NCBI GenBank assembly: GCA_937895975.1
Contig: CALBLG010000243.1
Location: forward strand, 1 to 9,580
Origin: an uncultured Slackia sp.
GTDB taxonomy: Bacteria; Actinomycetota; Coriobacteriia; Coriobacteriales; Eggerthellaceae
Reading direction: 5' to 3'
DNA length: 9,580 bases
In this document: positions 1 through 6,121 of the stretch, piece by piece
How positions within the stretch are numbered: the first letter of the stretch is position 1
Layout of the letters: every line of letters starts with the position of its first letter
Program-made: the position numbers and the translations under genes
Notes under the pieces: model-generated
What the model was told of the DNA's origin: nothing
What the model saw: only the letters and a program-made list of their open reading frames with translations
Database searches by the model: none

Positions 1-137
1 CGATGGACTAAAGGGTCGCCCCCCCTGATCCAGCCGGGTCATGCTCAAGGCTCGTTAAATCTGGGCCAAGGGACCGATTTTTCGGCCCGCCAAAGGTGAG
101 AACGGTTGCTTAGGGGTTGCACGTGAAAGGGGCTCGC

Positions 138-389
138 ATGGCGTTGCTCGAAAGAAGCGAGGCGCATGGAGAATTGCAGCGCGTCGTCGACTATCTGTAT
201 AAGAAAGCTCGCATCGTGGAACGGCTTGATGTGATTCTGGCGGCTGAAACGTTTGACGTGTGCGCCGACATGATGGAAATCGTCGAACTGTTGCCGCCTG
301 GCGCCTATACGCGCGTGGCGTTATGCCAACAATTGAATTCGTCTATCGCGGGCCACGGGTGGGGCTATACATACGGCACGGTAGAGTAG
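138..389 (+). CDS. Small uncharacterised protein, 83 aa
   Basis: I do not recognise the family. The ATG at 138 is preferred because AAAGGGG (126-132) lies 5 nt upstream. The frame also has a TTG at 117, but that start has no comparable ribosome binding site. The product looks soluble and mostly helical in its N-terminal two thirds (ELQRVVDYLYKKARIVERLD), with no signal peptide or membrane segment. The C-terminal third is Gly/aromatic-rich (LPPGAYTR, then GHGWGYTYGTVE) and could form a small beta hairpin or wing after a helix, as in compact regulatory proteins; that is speculation. It has two cysteines (in DVCADM and ALCQQL). It is monocistronic here, with 290 nt separating it from the LCP gene. 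Coding status rests on the good start, the plausible composition and the lack of a competing frame. Function is unknown. Confidence 0.68.
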   Translation: MALLERSEAHGELQRVVDYLYKKARIVERLDVILAAETFDVCADMMEIVELLPPGAYTRVALCQQLNSSIAGHGWGYTYGTVE

Positions 390-491
390 GGATGTTGGCG
401 GAATGGCCCAAGGGAACCGTCCCTTCGACCTACTGGCTGCGCAACCGGCAAGAGGCCGCCCTTTGTTGCGCCTCGCTTCCGTTCGCGAAAA

Positions 492-514
492 GTTGCGCAA
501 CAAACATGCTTGTT
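492..514. promoter_or_regulatory. Overlapping twin palindromes upstream of the LCP gene
   Basis: GTTGCGCAAC (492-501) is a perfect 10-bp palindrome. It overlaps AACAAACATGCTTGTT (499-514), a 16-bp palindrome with one mismatched pair. They lie about 70 nt upstream of the proposed -35 element of the LCP promoter. Such dyads can be operators, but no regulator is known for this site and the assignment is inference. Confidence 0.3.
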
Positions 515-583
515 AATCTGGGGTTATCTTCTTCGTGAAAATGCGCTGTACGCGCTCATTCTATGAATGGGAGTGCTTTTATG

Positions 584-613
584 TTGCGCATGGCAGGCTG
601 GCATCGATAGAAT
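584..613 (+). promoter_or_regulatory. Candidate promoter for the LCP/polysaccharide cassette
   Basis: TTGCGC (584-589) and TAGAAT (608-613) are separated by 18 nt. The -10 matches the housekeeping consensus at 5 of 6 positions; the -35 is weak, with only TTG conserved. Transcription would begin near 620 and give a leader of about 60 nt before the ATG at 680. This is the best candidate in the 290-nt gap between the small gene and the LCP gene. The rest of the gap holds a short hairpin, AAGGGA/TCCCTT with an ACCG loop (410-425), and the twin palindromes at 492-514; I see no further gene there. Confidence 0.4.
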
Positions 614-679
614 ACAAAGGCTTGCGTAAATTTGGGGCGGCAGAATGACGTCCCGATTGCATCGAAGAGAAAGCTCATC

Positions 680-2197
680 ATGTCAGATTATTCAAACAAC
701 GGAGGAACTCCGTTGCCGCCGCGCCGTGGCTCGCATGCCCGTGCGCCGCAGGGCCAGCCAGGGGCTGGGCAACAGCCCCAGCAAGGCCAGGCGTATGGTC
801 GCCATGGCGTGCAGCCTCAGGCTTCGCAACCCCACGACCAGCAGGGCTATCAGCAGTTCCAAGGCTCCTGCCAGCAGTCTTACCAGGGCTACCGACCCCA
901 ACAGCAGCAGCCGTTCGGCCAGCAGCAGGCGCCCTCGCAGGGCCAGCAGGCTTGGCAGCAAGAGTCTCAGGGCGCGTATCGACCGGCGGGCGCGGCCTAC
1001 CAACAGCGCGTGCCCAGCGCGAACCAATTCCACAACGGCTTCCATGCTGGCGCCGGCAGCGATTTCGACAACGATTTCGCCGCATACGCGCCCGAGGCAG
1101 ACGACGGGCTGCGCCGCGTGCGCAAAAAGCGCCACAAGGGCCGCCGCATTGCACTGGCTATTTTCGCGGTGCTGTTCGTGCTCATCGTGGGCAGCGGCAT
1201 CGCGCTGGCTGCGTATGTGAACTCGCTCAATACGTCGATGGGCTTCGAAGACAAGCAGGAAGAGGCCGAGCTTAAAGAAGCGTTGCAACCCGCGGAAACG
1301 TCGGAATCGGCCAACAGCTCGGCGTTCTACATGCTTATTCTGGGCAGCGATTCGCGCGACGAGGGCGAAACCGCCAGCCGCAGCGACGTCACCATGCTTG
1401 CCCGCATCGACCCCGAAAATGGAAAGGTCGACTTGGTGTCCATCCCGCGCGATACCATGGTGACCATCGATGGCCAGGGTACCCAGAAGATCAATGCGGC
1501 CTACGCGTTCGGTGGCGCGGCCGGCGCGGTAAACGCCGTGTCTACGTTCGCCGGCGTGCCCATTACGCACTATTGCGAGGTCCATTTCGAAGAGCTCGAG
1601 CGCGTGGTCGACGAGTTGGGCGGCATTTGGGTGAATGTGCCTGAAAGCTTCGATGCCGGCAACGGCGGCATGTCGTTCAGCGCTGGCGAGCAGCGCATGA
1701 ACGGCGAGCAGGCCCTGGCGTTCGCCCGCGAGCGCTACAATGTGTCGGGCGGCGACTTCGGCCGCGCCCAGGCGCAGCGCATCGTGGTGCAGGCCATCAT
1801 CAAGCAGGTGCTCGCGGCGTCGCCCGCGCAGCTGCCCAGTTTGGTGAGCTCGCTCGCGTCCAGCATCAGCACCGATTACGCGGTGACCGACATCATTGCG
1901 CTGGCGCAGCAGTTCCAGAGCAAAGACCTCACCATGTATTCGGCCGTATGCCCCAGTTATTCGCTCACTGAAGACGGCGTGAGCTATGTATGTCCGATGT
2001 TCGACGAGTGGCGCGATATGATGTGCCGCGTGGATGCGGGCCTCGACCCGAACGACACCACGGCCGAAATTCCCCAGGCCCAGCAAAGCAATTTAAAGCT
2101 CGGCGCGGCCAGCAATTCGCCGGCACCGCGCAGCTACGAGGCGCTGGCGGCCAACGCGGGCCTCACCACGAACGACGTGGCACCCGAACAGCAGTAA
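680..2197 (+). CDS. LytR-CpsA-Psr (LCP) family cell-wall glycopolymer transferase
   Basis: A 505-residue type II membrane protein. LCP enzymes transfer polyprenyl-pyrophosphate-linked glycopolymers onto peptidoglycan outside the membrane. Residues 1-140 are a cytoplasmic, disordered Gln/Gly/Pro-rich tail. A basic patch (RRVRKKRHKGRR, 145-156) precedes one membrane helix (157-179), and the LCP domain covers about 216-380. Visible family motifs are GSDSRDEG (222-229), SDVTMLARID (235-244), SIPRD (254-258), KINAAYAFGG (270-279), DELGGIWVNVP (311-321), AFARER (347-352) and GDFGRAQ (358-364). These supply the conserved Arg and Asp residues that bind the pyrophosphate (R226, D236, R257, R350, R352, R362). 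The start at ATG 680 has GAAGAGAAAG upstream (664-673); the in-frame TTG at 632 has no Shine-Dalgarno. C424 and C438 in the extracellular tail could form a disulfide. It is first in a cassette with the Wzz, kinase and phosphatase genes. Confidence 0.95.
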   Translation: MSDYSNNGGTPLPPRRGSHARAPQGQPGAGQQPQQGQAYGRHGVQPQASQPHDQQGYQQFQGSCQQSYQGYRPQQQQPFGQQQAPSQGQQAWQQESQGAYRPAGAAYQQRVPSANQFHNGFHAGAGSDFDNDFAAYAPEADDGLRRVRKKRHKGRRIALAIFAVLFVLIVGSGIALAAYVNSLNTSMGFEDKQEEAELKEALQPAETSESANSSAFYMLILGSDSRDEGETASRSDVTMLARIDPENGKVDLVSIPRDTMVTIDGQGTQKINAAYAFGGAAGAVNAVSTFAGVPITHYCEVHFEELERVVDELGGIWVNVPESFDAGNGGMSFSAGEQRMNGEQALAFARERYNVSGGDFGRAQAQRIVVQAIIKQVLAASPAQLPSLVSSLASSISTDYAVTDIIALAQQFQSKDLTMYSAVCPSYSLTEDGVSYVCPMFDEWRDMMCRVDAGLDPNDTTAEIPQAQQSNLKLGAASNSPAPRSYEALAANAGLTTNDVAPEQQ

Positions 2198-2199
2198 AT

Positions 2200-2222
2200 G
2201 CGGCAGCGCCTTGGCGCACCGC
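2200..2222 (+). other. Intercistronic hairpin between LCP and chain-length genes
   Basis: GCGG (2200-2203) pairs with CCGC (2219-2222), and GCGCC (2206-2210) pairs with GGCGC (2213-2217), with a small asymmetric internal loop. No T-run follows, so it is not an intrinsic terminator. It may stabilise or process the transcript and tune expression between the two genes. It ends about 6 nt before the AAGAAAGG Shine-Dalgarno (2228-2235) of the next gene. Confidence 0.4.
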
Positions 2223-2243
2223 TTAACAAGAAAGGTAAACCCC

Positions 2244-2894
2244 ATGACTCTGCTTGAGCTCCTGAAGCTTCTGCGTAAGCACCTCAAGCTCGTGATCGTG
2301 CTGCCGCTGGTGTGCGCGTTGGCCACGGGCGTGGTGAGCTTCATGTTCCTGCCGAACACCTACACGGCCACTACCAGCATGTATGTGTTGGTGAAGGGCG
2401 ATTCGAAGAGCACCTCGATGTCCACTGACCTGTCTGCATCGCAGATGATCACCAACGACGTGGCGCAGCTCATCGACAGCGACCGCGTGACGAAAGACAC
2501 TGCCAGCGCGCTTCAAATGAAGAGCCTGAGCGATTACAAAATCAGCGTCACCAGCCAAACCACTACGCGCGTGATTTCCGTTTCCGTGAGCGGCCAAGAT
2601 GCGCCCAGCTGCGCGATTATCGCGAACCAGCTGGCCCGCGACGTGTCGAACGTGGCCCAGGAAGTTATGGACGTGCAGTCGGTCAACGTGATTGACGAGG
2701 CCGAAACGCCTAACGCGCCCAGCGGCCCGAACCGTGTTATGTATACGGCTGTGGCGTTTCTGGCCGGTCTGTTTGTGGCCGTGGCCATCGTGGTGCTCAT
2801 GGATATGCTGAACACCCGCGTGCGCAGTGCCGAAGAAGTCGAAGAGATGCTGGGCATTCCGGTTATCGGCCGCATTCCCGCGATGAAGGAGTAG
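2244..2894 (+). CDS. Wzz/CpsC-type polysaccharide chain-length determinant and kinase activator
   Basis: A 216-residue inner-membrane protein of the Wzz/polysaccharide co-polymerase family. It has a helix at about 15-36, an external segment of about 125 residues, a Pro-rich approach to the second helix (PNAPSGPN, 156-163), the second helix at about 165-187, and a short cytoplasmic tail (188-216: RVRSAEEVEEMLGIPVIGRIP). That tail is the signature of Gram-positive CpsC/CapA proteins. In this family it contacts and activates the separate tyrosine kinase, which here is the next gene. The length is typical of the Gram-positive form; the large proteobacterial Wzc is a fusion instead. ATG 2244 is chosen because AAGAAAGG (2228-2235) lies 8 nt upstream; the TTG at 2211 sits inside a hairpin. 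The stop is 4 nt before the kinase start, so the two genes are probably translationally coupled. Confidence 0.92.
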   Translation: MTLLELLKLLRKHLKLVIVLPLVCALATGVVSFMFLPNTYTATTSMYVLVKGDSKSTSMSTDLSASQMITNDVAQLIDSDRVTKDTASALQMKSLSDYKISVTSQTTTRVISVSVSGQDAPSCAIIANQLARDVSNVAQEVMDVQSVNVIDEAETPNAPSGPNRVMYTAVAFLAGLFVAVAIVVLMDMLNTRVRSAEEVEEMLGIPVIGRIPAMKE

Positions 2895-2898
2895 AGCG

Positions 2899-3666
2899 AT
2901 GGGTAAGAAAAAGAAGCAGGCCGCCGACCAGATGGTCGTGCAGAATGCGGCCAAGACGCTCTTCGCCAACATCCGCTTCGCGAGCGTCGACAACCCTATT
3001 CGCACGCTGGTCATGACGTCGTCGGTGCCGAACGAGGGCAAGTCGACGGTGTCGGTGAATTTGGCCACGGCCATTGCGGGCAGCGGCAAGCGCGTGCTGT
3101 TGGTCGAGACCGACATGCGTCGCCGCACGTTGGCCGACATGCTGGGCGTGCATACGCGCGGCGGCCTGTATGCCGTGCTTTCCGAGCAAGCCTCGCTGCG
3201 CTCGACCATCACCACGACGAGCTATGGGTTCGATTTCCTCGATACCGAGCCGCACATTCCCAGCCCGGCCGATATTCTGGCGTCGAAGCGCTTCGCCGCT
3301 TTGGTCGACCAGCTGTCGCGCGAGTACGACTTCGTGATTTTCGATACGCCTCCGGTGGGCACGTTCGTCGACGCTGCTGTGCTTTCCACGCTCGTCGACG
3401 CCACGGCGCTCGTGGTGCGCGAGAACTTCACCCGTCGCGACGAGGTGGCGAACGCCTATGAGCAGCTAAACAAGGCTGGCGCGAACGTGATCGGCGTGGT
3501 TATGAACCACTGCGCTACCGAGACCAGCGAGTACTATTACGCGTACTACAACAAAGAGGGCAAGCGTGTGAAGAAGCACGACGCGGCGCCTTCGGAGCCG
3601 GCTCCTATGCCTGGCAAGCGCGGCGCGCGCAGCCATGCGGCGAATACGCCGAGCGACACGTTCTAA
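2899..3666 (+). CDS. CpsD-type bacterial tyrosine kinase (BY-kinase)
   Basis: A 255-residue cytoplasmic ATP-dependent tyrosine autokinase that regulates polysaccharide polymerisation and export with its membrane partner encoded just upstream. Walker A is PNEGKST (44-50). Walker A' is LLVETDMR (67-74), with Glu70 where the family consensus has the first Asp. Walker B is FVIFDTPPVG (145-154). The PSPADILASKRF segment (121-132) is also typical. The C-terminal autophosphorylation cluster is EYYYAYY (211-217), five tyrosines in six positions. Unusually, a basic/Pro-rich tail of 38 residues (218-255) follows the cluster, which often lies nearer the end of such proteins. The lysine-rich N-terminus (KKKK, 3-6) fits a membrane-apposed position. 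ATG 2899 has AAGGAG (2885-2890) 8 nt upstream, inside the end of the preceding gene. The alternative, a ParA/MinD-like ATPase, is less likely given the tyrosine cluster and neighbours. Confidence 0.93.
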   Translation: MGKKKKQAADQMVVQNAAKTLFANIRFASVDNPIRTLVMTSSVPNEGKSTVSVNLATAIAGSGKRVLLVETDMRRRTLADMLGVHTRGGLYAVLSEQASLRSTITTTSYGFDFLDTEPHIPSPADILASKRFAALVDQLSREYDFVIFDTPPVGTFVDAAVLSTLVDATALVVRENFTRRDEVANAYEQLNKAGANVIGVVMNHCATETSEYYYAYYNKEGKRVKKHDAAPSEPAPMPGKRGARSHAANTPSDTF

Positions 3667-3688
3667 ACCAGAGTTAACATTGAATGCG

Positions 3689-3722
3689 ATGCCCGCAACT
3701 GCTAGAGTTGCGGGCATATTTA
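3689..3722 (+). terminator. Strong hairpin, probable weak or partial terminator, after the kinase gene
   Basis: ATGCCCGCAACT (3689-3700) and AGTTGCGGGCAT (3706-3717) form a perfect 12-bp stem with the loop GCTAG. It begins 23 nt after the kinase stop codon. The following sequence, ATTTATG, is only a short T-rich tract. Termination may therefore be incomplete, allowing read-through into the phosphatase gene. Confidence 0.55.
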
Positions 3723-3735
3723 TGACGGAACCAGT

Positions 3736-3840
3736 GGGTGGGACAGGGGGTCAGTCCCTTTGCCCCATTTTTGCTAGGCGATTATGGGATATGGAAGTCC
3801 TTTTGCAAAATGGGACGAAGGGACCGACCCCTGTCCCACA
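3736..3840. repeat. REP/MITE-like imperfect palindrome between kinase and phosphatase genes
   Basis: Two arms of about 36-39 nt (about 3736-3774 and 3805-3840) are imperfect inverted copies. The left arm reads TGGGACAGGGGGTCAGTCCC and continues into CCCCATTTTTGC. The right arm reads GCAAAATGGGAC, then GAAGGGACCGACCCCTGTCC. They differ by two single-base indels and a few substitutions, around a spacer of about 30 nt. Each arm also has an internal GGGAC/GTCCC dyad. This architecture is typical of REP-like or MITE-like dispersed palindromes. No transposase gene is present in the window. The element ends 16 nt before the phosphatase GTG start and just before its Shine-Dalgarno. No flanking target duplication is obvious. 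Confidence 0.65.
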
Positions 3841-3856
3841 CGAGAAAGGAAGCCAC

Positions 3857-4507
3857 GTGCGCGACATCCATTGCCACATTCTGCCGGGCGTAGACGACGG
3901 CGCGAAAGATTTGGACGAAAGCTTGGCGATGCTCGAGGCGGCCAAGCACGCCGGCATCACGAGCATCGTGTGCACGCCGCATTGCCGCGACCCGTATTTC
4001 GACTACGATGCCATGTGGGATGCGTACGAGCTGCTGGTGGCGCACGCAGGCGGCTTCCCTTTGCAGATGGGCTTCGAGGTGAACCATCGCAAGCTCATGG
4101 AGTTGGGCATGCAATGGGCCGAATACCTGCATTTCGATGGTAGCAACGAGTTTCTGCTGGAATTGTCGAGCCACTGCACGGCGCACGACTTTGAGCAATA
4201 CGAGCGCACCATCTATGAATTGCAGGGCATGGGCTACGACGTGATCATCGCGCACCCCGAGCGCTATAAAGCCATTCAGCAGGATATTTCGATCGCCGAG
4301 CGCTTGGTGCGCATGGGCTGCAAGCTGCAGGCGTCGGCCGATTTCGTGGCCGGCGGCCGCCTGGGCAAAGAGAAGAAGCCCGCGAAGAAGCTGTTCGACG
4401 AAATGCTGTACCGTTATATCGGCAGCGACGCGCATTGCGTTGAGCATTACAAGTATTTCGCCCAGGCGCAGAAGAACTATCGTTGCCGCGGCGCGCACGC
4501 GCGCTAG
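3857..4507 (+). CDS. CpsB/YwqE-type PHP-domain tyrosine-protein phosphatase
   Basis: A 216-residue metal-dependent phosphatase that would dephosphorylate the BY-kinase encoded upstream, resetting polysaccharide assembly. PHP-family metal ligands are visible: HCH (5-7, in DIHCHILPGVDDG), TPH (40-42), Glu74 in GFEVNH, AHPERY (132-137) and SDAH (190-193). Characterised homologues are about 240-255 residues, so this one is somewhat short. The deficit is at the C-terminus, where only 23 residues follow SDAH, ending in RGAHAR. The GTG at 3857 is chosen because AAAGGA (3845-3850) lies 6 nt upstream and the conserved DIHCH begins at residue 3. The frame stays open upstream to 3635, but that part translates the hairpin and repeat element and is not credible coding. 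It may be transcribed by read-through from the kinase gene; no convincing separate promoter is seen. Confidence 0.92.
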   Translation: MRDIHCHILPGVDDGAKDLDESLAMLEAAKHAGITSIVCTPHCRDPYFDYDAMWDAYELLVAHAGGFPLQMGFEVNHRKLMELGMQWAEYLHFDGSNEFLLELSSHCTAHDFEQYERTIYELQGMGYDVIIAHPERYKAIQQDISIAERLVRMGCKLQASADFVAGGRLGKEKKPAKKLFDEMLYRYIGSDAHCVEHYKYFAQAQKNYRCRGAHAR

Positions 4508-4521
4508 GCGGCGGGTGGGCG

Positions 4522-4575
4522 AAATTGGAATGACCGCCTGGGACGGCGTCCCGGTTTCGAAGGGCGCTCCAATTT
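4522..4575. repeat. Second palindromic element after the phosphatase gene
   Basis: AAATTGGA (4522-4529) is the exact inverse complement of TCCAATTT (4568-4575). Inside lies GGGAC-GGC-GTCCC (4540-4552), and CGAAA near the left end matches TTTCG near 4555. The sequence TTTTGCAAAA follows the right arm (4573-4582) and also occurs in the element at 3736-3840 (3801-3810). No T-run follows, so it is a poor intrinsic terminator. It is probably a diverged relative of the upstream repeat, or the stabilised 3' end of the phosphatase transcript. Confidence 0.45.
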
Positions 4576-4637
4576 TGCAAAAACCTTGTGAAGCCGAGAA
4601 TTTGCATTTTGCCTGTCGGGCGCAGGCGGTTTCTCTG

Positions 4638-4646
4638 TGATACAAT
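4638..4646 (+). promoter_or_regulatory. Extended -10 promoter of rpsA
   Basis: TGATACAAT is an extended -10 element: TG (4638-4639), one base, then TACAAT (4641-4646), five of six matches to consensus. No good -35 is present at 16-18 nt spacing, which extended -10 promoters tolerate. Predicted transcription start is near 4653. Confidence 0.6.
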
Positions 4647-4652
4647 GCCCAA

Positions 4653-4776
4653 GTCTGTGCTCCAAACGAGCGCCGGCTCCGCGCGGAACGCCGTGCGGAT
4701 AGTATCTGTAGGCCCCCGAGACATGTTGAGTTCAACCACCATGACGAAGGGTCCCTGTACTTGAAAGGGGTCCGTT
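4653..4776 (+). promoter_or_regulatory. rpsA 5' leader (about 124 nt)
   Basis: The leader is long for a ribosomal protein gene. It contains the palindrome TCCGCGCGGA (4678-4687) within a GC-rich foldable segment. It also contains a 13-codon frame, ATG 4723 to TGA 4762-4764 (MLSSTTMTKGPCT), whose stop overlaps the start of the rpsA Shine-Dalgarno GAAAGGGG (4763-4770). S1 synthesis is autogenously controlled through its leader in E. coli. Whether this leader acts similarly is inference. Confidence 0.4.
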
Positions 4777-5994
4777 TTGACCGAAATCAAGAACACGAAT
4801 GTCATCGATTTCGAGGACATCTCCGACGACGAGATGAACAAGATGATCGATGGCACCCTGACCGAGTTCGACGAGGGCGATCTGGTCAAGGGCACTGTCG
4901 TGAAGATCGAGCATGACGAAGCTCTGCTCGACATCGGGTTCAAGAGCGAGGGCGTTATCCCTGCTCGCGAGCTCTCCATCCGCAAGGATGCCGATCCCTC
5001 TGAAATCGTTGCCCTGGGCGACGAAATCGAGGCCCTGGTTCTCCAGAAGGAGGACAAGGACGGCCGCCTGATCCTGTCCAAGAAGCGTGCCGAGTACGAG
5101 CGCGCCTGGATCAGCGTCGAAGAGAAGTTCAAGGCCGGCGAGACCGTCACCGGCGAGGTTATCGAAGTCGTCAAGGGCGGCCTCATCCTCGACATCGGCC
5201 TGCGTGGCTTCCTGCCTGCTTCCCTCGTTGACCTTCGCCGCGTGAAGGATCTCGACGCCTACCTGGGCACCGAAATCGAAGCGCGCGTCATCGAGATGGA
5301 CCGCAACCGCAACAACGTCGTGCTTTCCCGCCGCGTGCTGCTGGAGGAAGGCCGCAAGAACGAGCGCGCCGAGATTCTCTCCAAGCTCGTCAAGGGCATG
5401 CGCCTCAAGGGCACCGTTTCCTCGATCGTCGACTTCGGCGCTTTCGTGGACCTGGGCGGCATCGACGGCCTGGTGCACATCTCCGAGCTGTCTTGGAACC
5501 ATGTCAACCATCCCTCCGAGGTCGTCAAGGTTGGCGACGAGGTTGAGGTTGAGGTTCTCGACGTCGACCTGCAGCGCGAGCGCATCTCGCTCGGCCTGAA
5601 GCAGACCACCGAGGATCCGTGGCTGAAGCTCATCGAGAGCTACCCCGTGGGCTCCATCGTCGACGGCAAGGTCACCAAGGTTGTTCCGTTCGGCGCTTTC
5701 GTCGAGCTCGGCAACAACGTCGAGGGCCTGGTGCACATCTCCGAGATGGCTGCCAAGCACATCGACACCCCGGCTCAGGTCGTCAAGGTCGGCCAGGAAG
5801 TCAAGGTCAAGGTTATGGACATCAACCCCGACCGTCGTCGCATCAGCCTGTCTATGAAGGCTGCTGCTCACGACCTGGGCTTCGAGGTTGAGGTCGACGA
5901 GACCATCCAGGCTCCCGAGCCGCGTCAGCCCAAGAAGAAGGCCGATCGTGCTCCTAAGGCCGAGAAGCCGGCTACCGAAGAGGCTGCCGAGTAA
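4777..5994 (+). CDS. rpsA: 30S ribosomal protein S1
   Basis: A 405-residue RNA-binding ribosomal protein that recruits mRNA to the 30S subunit during initiation. Four S1/OB-fold domains are visible at about 32-104, 118-186, 205-275 and 290-361. Domains 3 and 4 carry the canonical motif DFGAFVDLGGIDGLVHISEL (219-238) and its partner PFGAFVELGNNVEGLVHISE (304-323). The four-domain form is usual in Actinobacteria and Gram-positives, against six domains in E. coli. An acidic N-terminal extension (about 1-31) and a Lys/Glu/Ala-rich C-terminal tail (about 378-405) flank the domains. The start is TTG 4777, 6 nt after GAAAGGGG (4763-4770); no in-frame ATG is nearby. Codon use is strongly biased (AAG, GTC/GTT, CTG/CTC, ATC), as expected for a highly expressed gene and unlike the polysaccharide genes. 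It has its own promoter and terminator. Confidence 0.97.
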   Translation: MTEIKNTNVIDFEDISDDEMNKMIDGTLTEFDEGDLVKGTVVKIEHDEALLDIGFKSEGVIPARELSIRKDADPSEIVALGDEIEALVLQKEDKDGRLILSKKRAEYERAWISVEEKFKAGETVTGEVIEVVKGGLILDIGLRGFLPASLVDLRRVKDLDAYLGTEIEARVIEMDRNRNNVVLSRRVLLEEGRKNERAEILSKLVKGMRLKGTVSSIVDFGAFVDLGGIDGLVHISELSWNHVNHPSEVVKVGDEVEVEVLDVDLQRERISLGLKQTTEDPWLKLIESYPVGSIVDGKVTKVVPFGAFVELGNNVEGLVHISEMAAKHIDTPAQVVKVGQEVKVKVMDINPDRRRISLSMKAAAHDLGFEVEVDETIQAPEPRQPKKKADRAPKAEKPATEEAAE

Positions 5995-6075
5995 ATCTCG
6001 CCTGGTGCAACGTTCTTGATCGAAGGCTTGGGATGGTTGAACCCAGGCCCGGTTGAAACTTCGCATGGTTTTTAG

Positions 6076-6108
6076 AAAGCCGCTCCACGCTGGTGGGGCG
6101 GCTTTTTT
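6076..6108 (+). terminator. Intrinsic terminator of rpsA
   Basis: AAAGCCGCTCCAC (6076-6088) pairs with GTGGGGCGGCTTT (6093-6105), a 13-bp stem with a single G-T wobble and the tetraloop GCTG. The right arm runs into six Ts (6103-6108). This is a textbook Rho-independent terminator, 81 nt after the rpsA stop. Confidence 0.93.
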
Positions 6109-6121
6109 GTTTGCTCGAATT

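Noticed and set aside
260..538. 92-codon plus-strand frame overlapping the small gene
   Set aside because: No SD, no recognisable features, and it covers the hairpin and palindromic intergenic region; the frame at 138-389 is better supported.
692..2086. 464-codon open frame on the minus strand
   Set aside because: It is antisense to the unmistakable LCP gene; its Arg/His/Leu-rich composition is typical of reverse-complement shadows.
2200..2222. Hairpin as an intrinsic terminator between LCP and chain-length genes
   Set aside because: No T-run follows the stem, and the next gene with its SD starts only about 20 nt later.
2223..3215. 330-codon open frame on the minus strand
   Set aside because: It is antisense to the chain-length and kinase genes; no domains were seen and the sense strand has strong family motifs.
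3635..3856. Upstream extension of the phosphatase frame to 3635
   Set aside because: It would overlap the end of the kinase gene and translate the hairpin and the palindromic repeat. The GTG at 3857 has a proper SD and places DIHCH at the family's usual N-terminus.
4440..4640. 66-codon plus-strand frame overlapping the phosphatase end
   Set aside because: Its start lies inside the phosphatase gene without an SD, and it runs through the palindrome up to the rpsA promoter. I considered it as a frameshifted phosphatase C-terminus but saw no family resemblance.
4732..6066. 444-codon open frame on the minus strand
   Set aside because: It is antisense to rpsA and extends into the rpsA leader and downstream region; the Asp/Leu/Val-rich repeats mirror the S1 domains.
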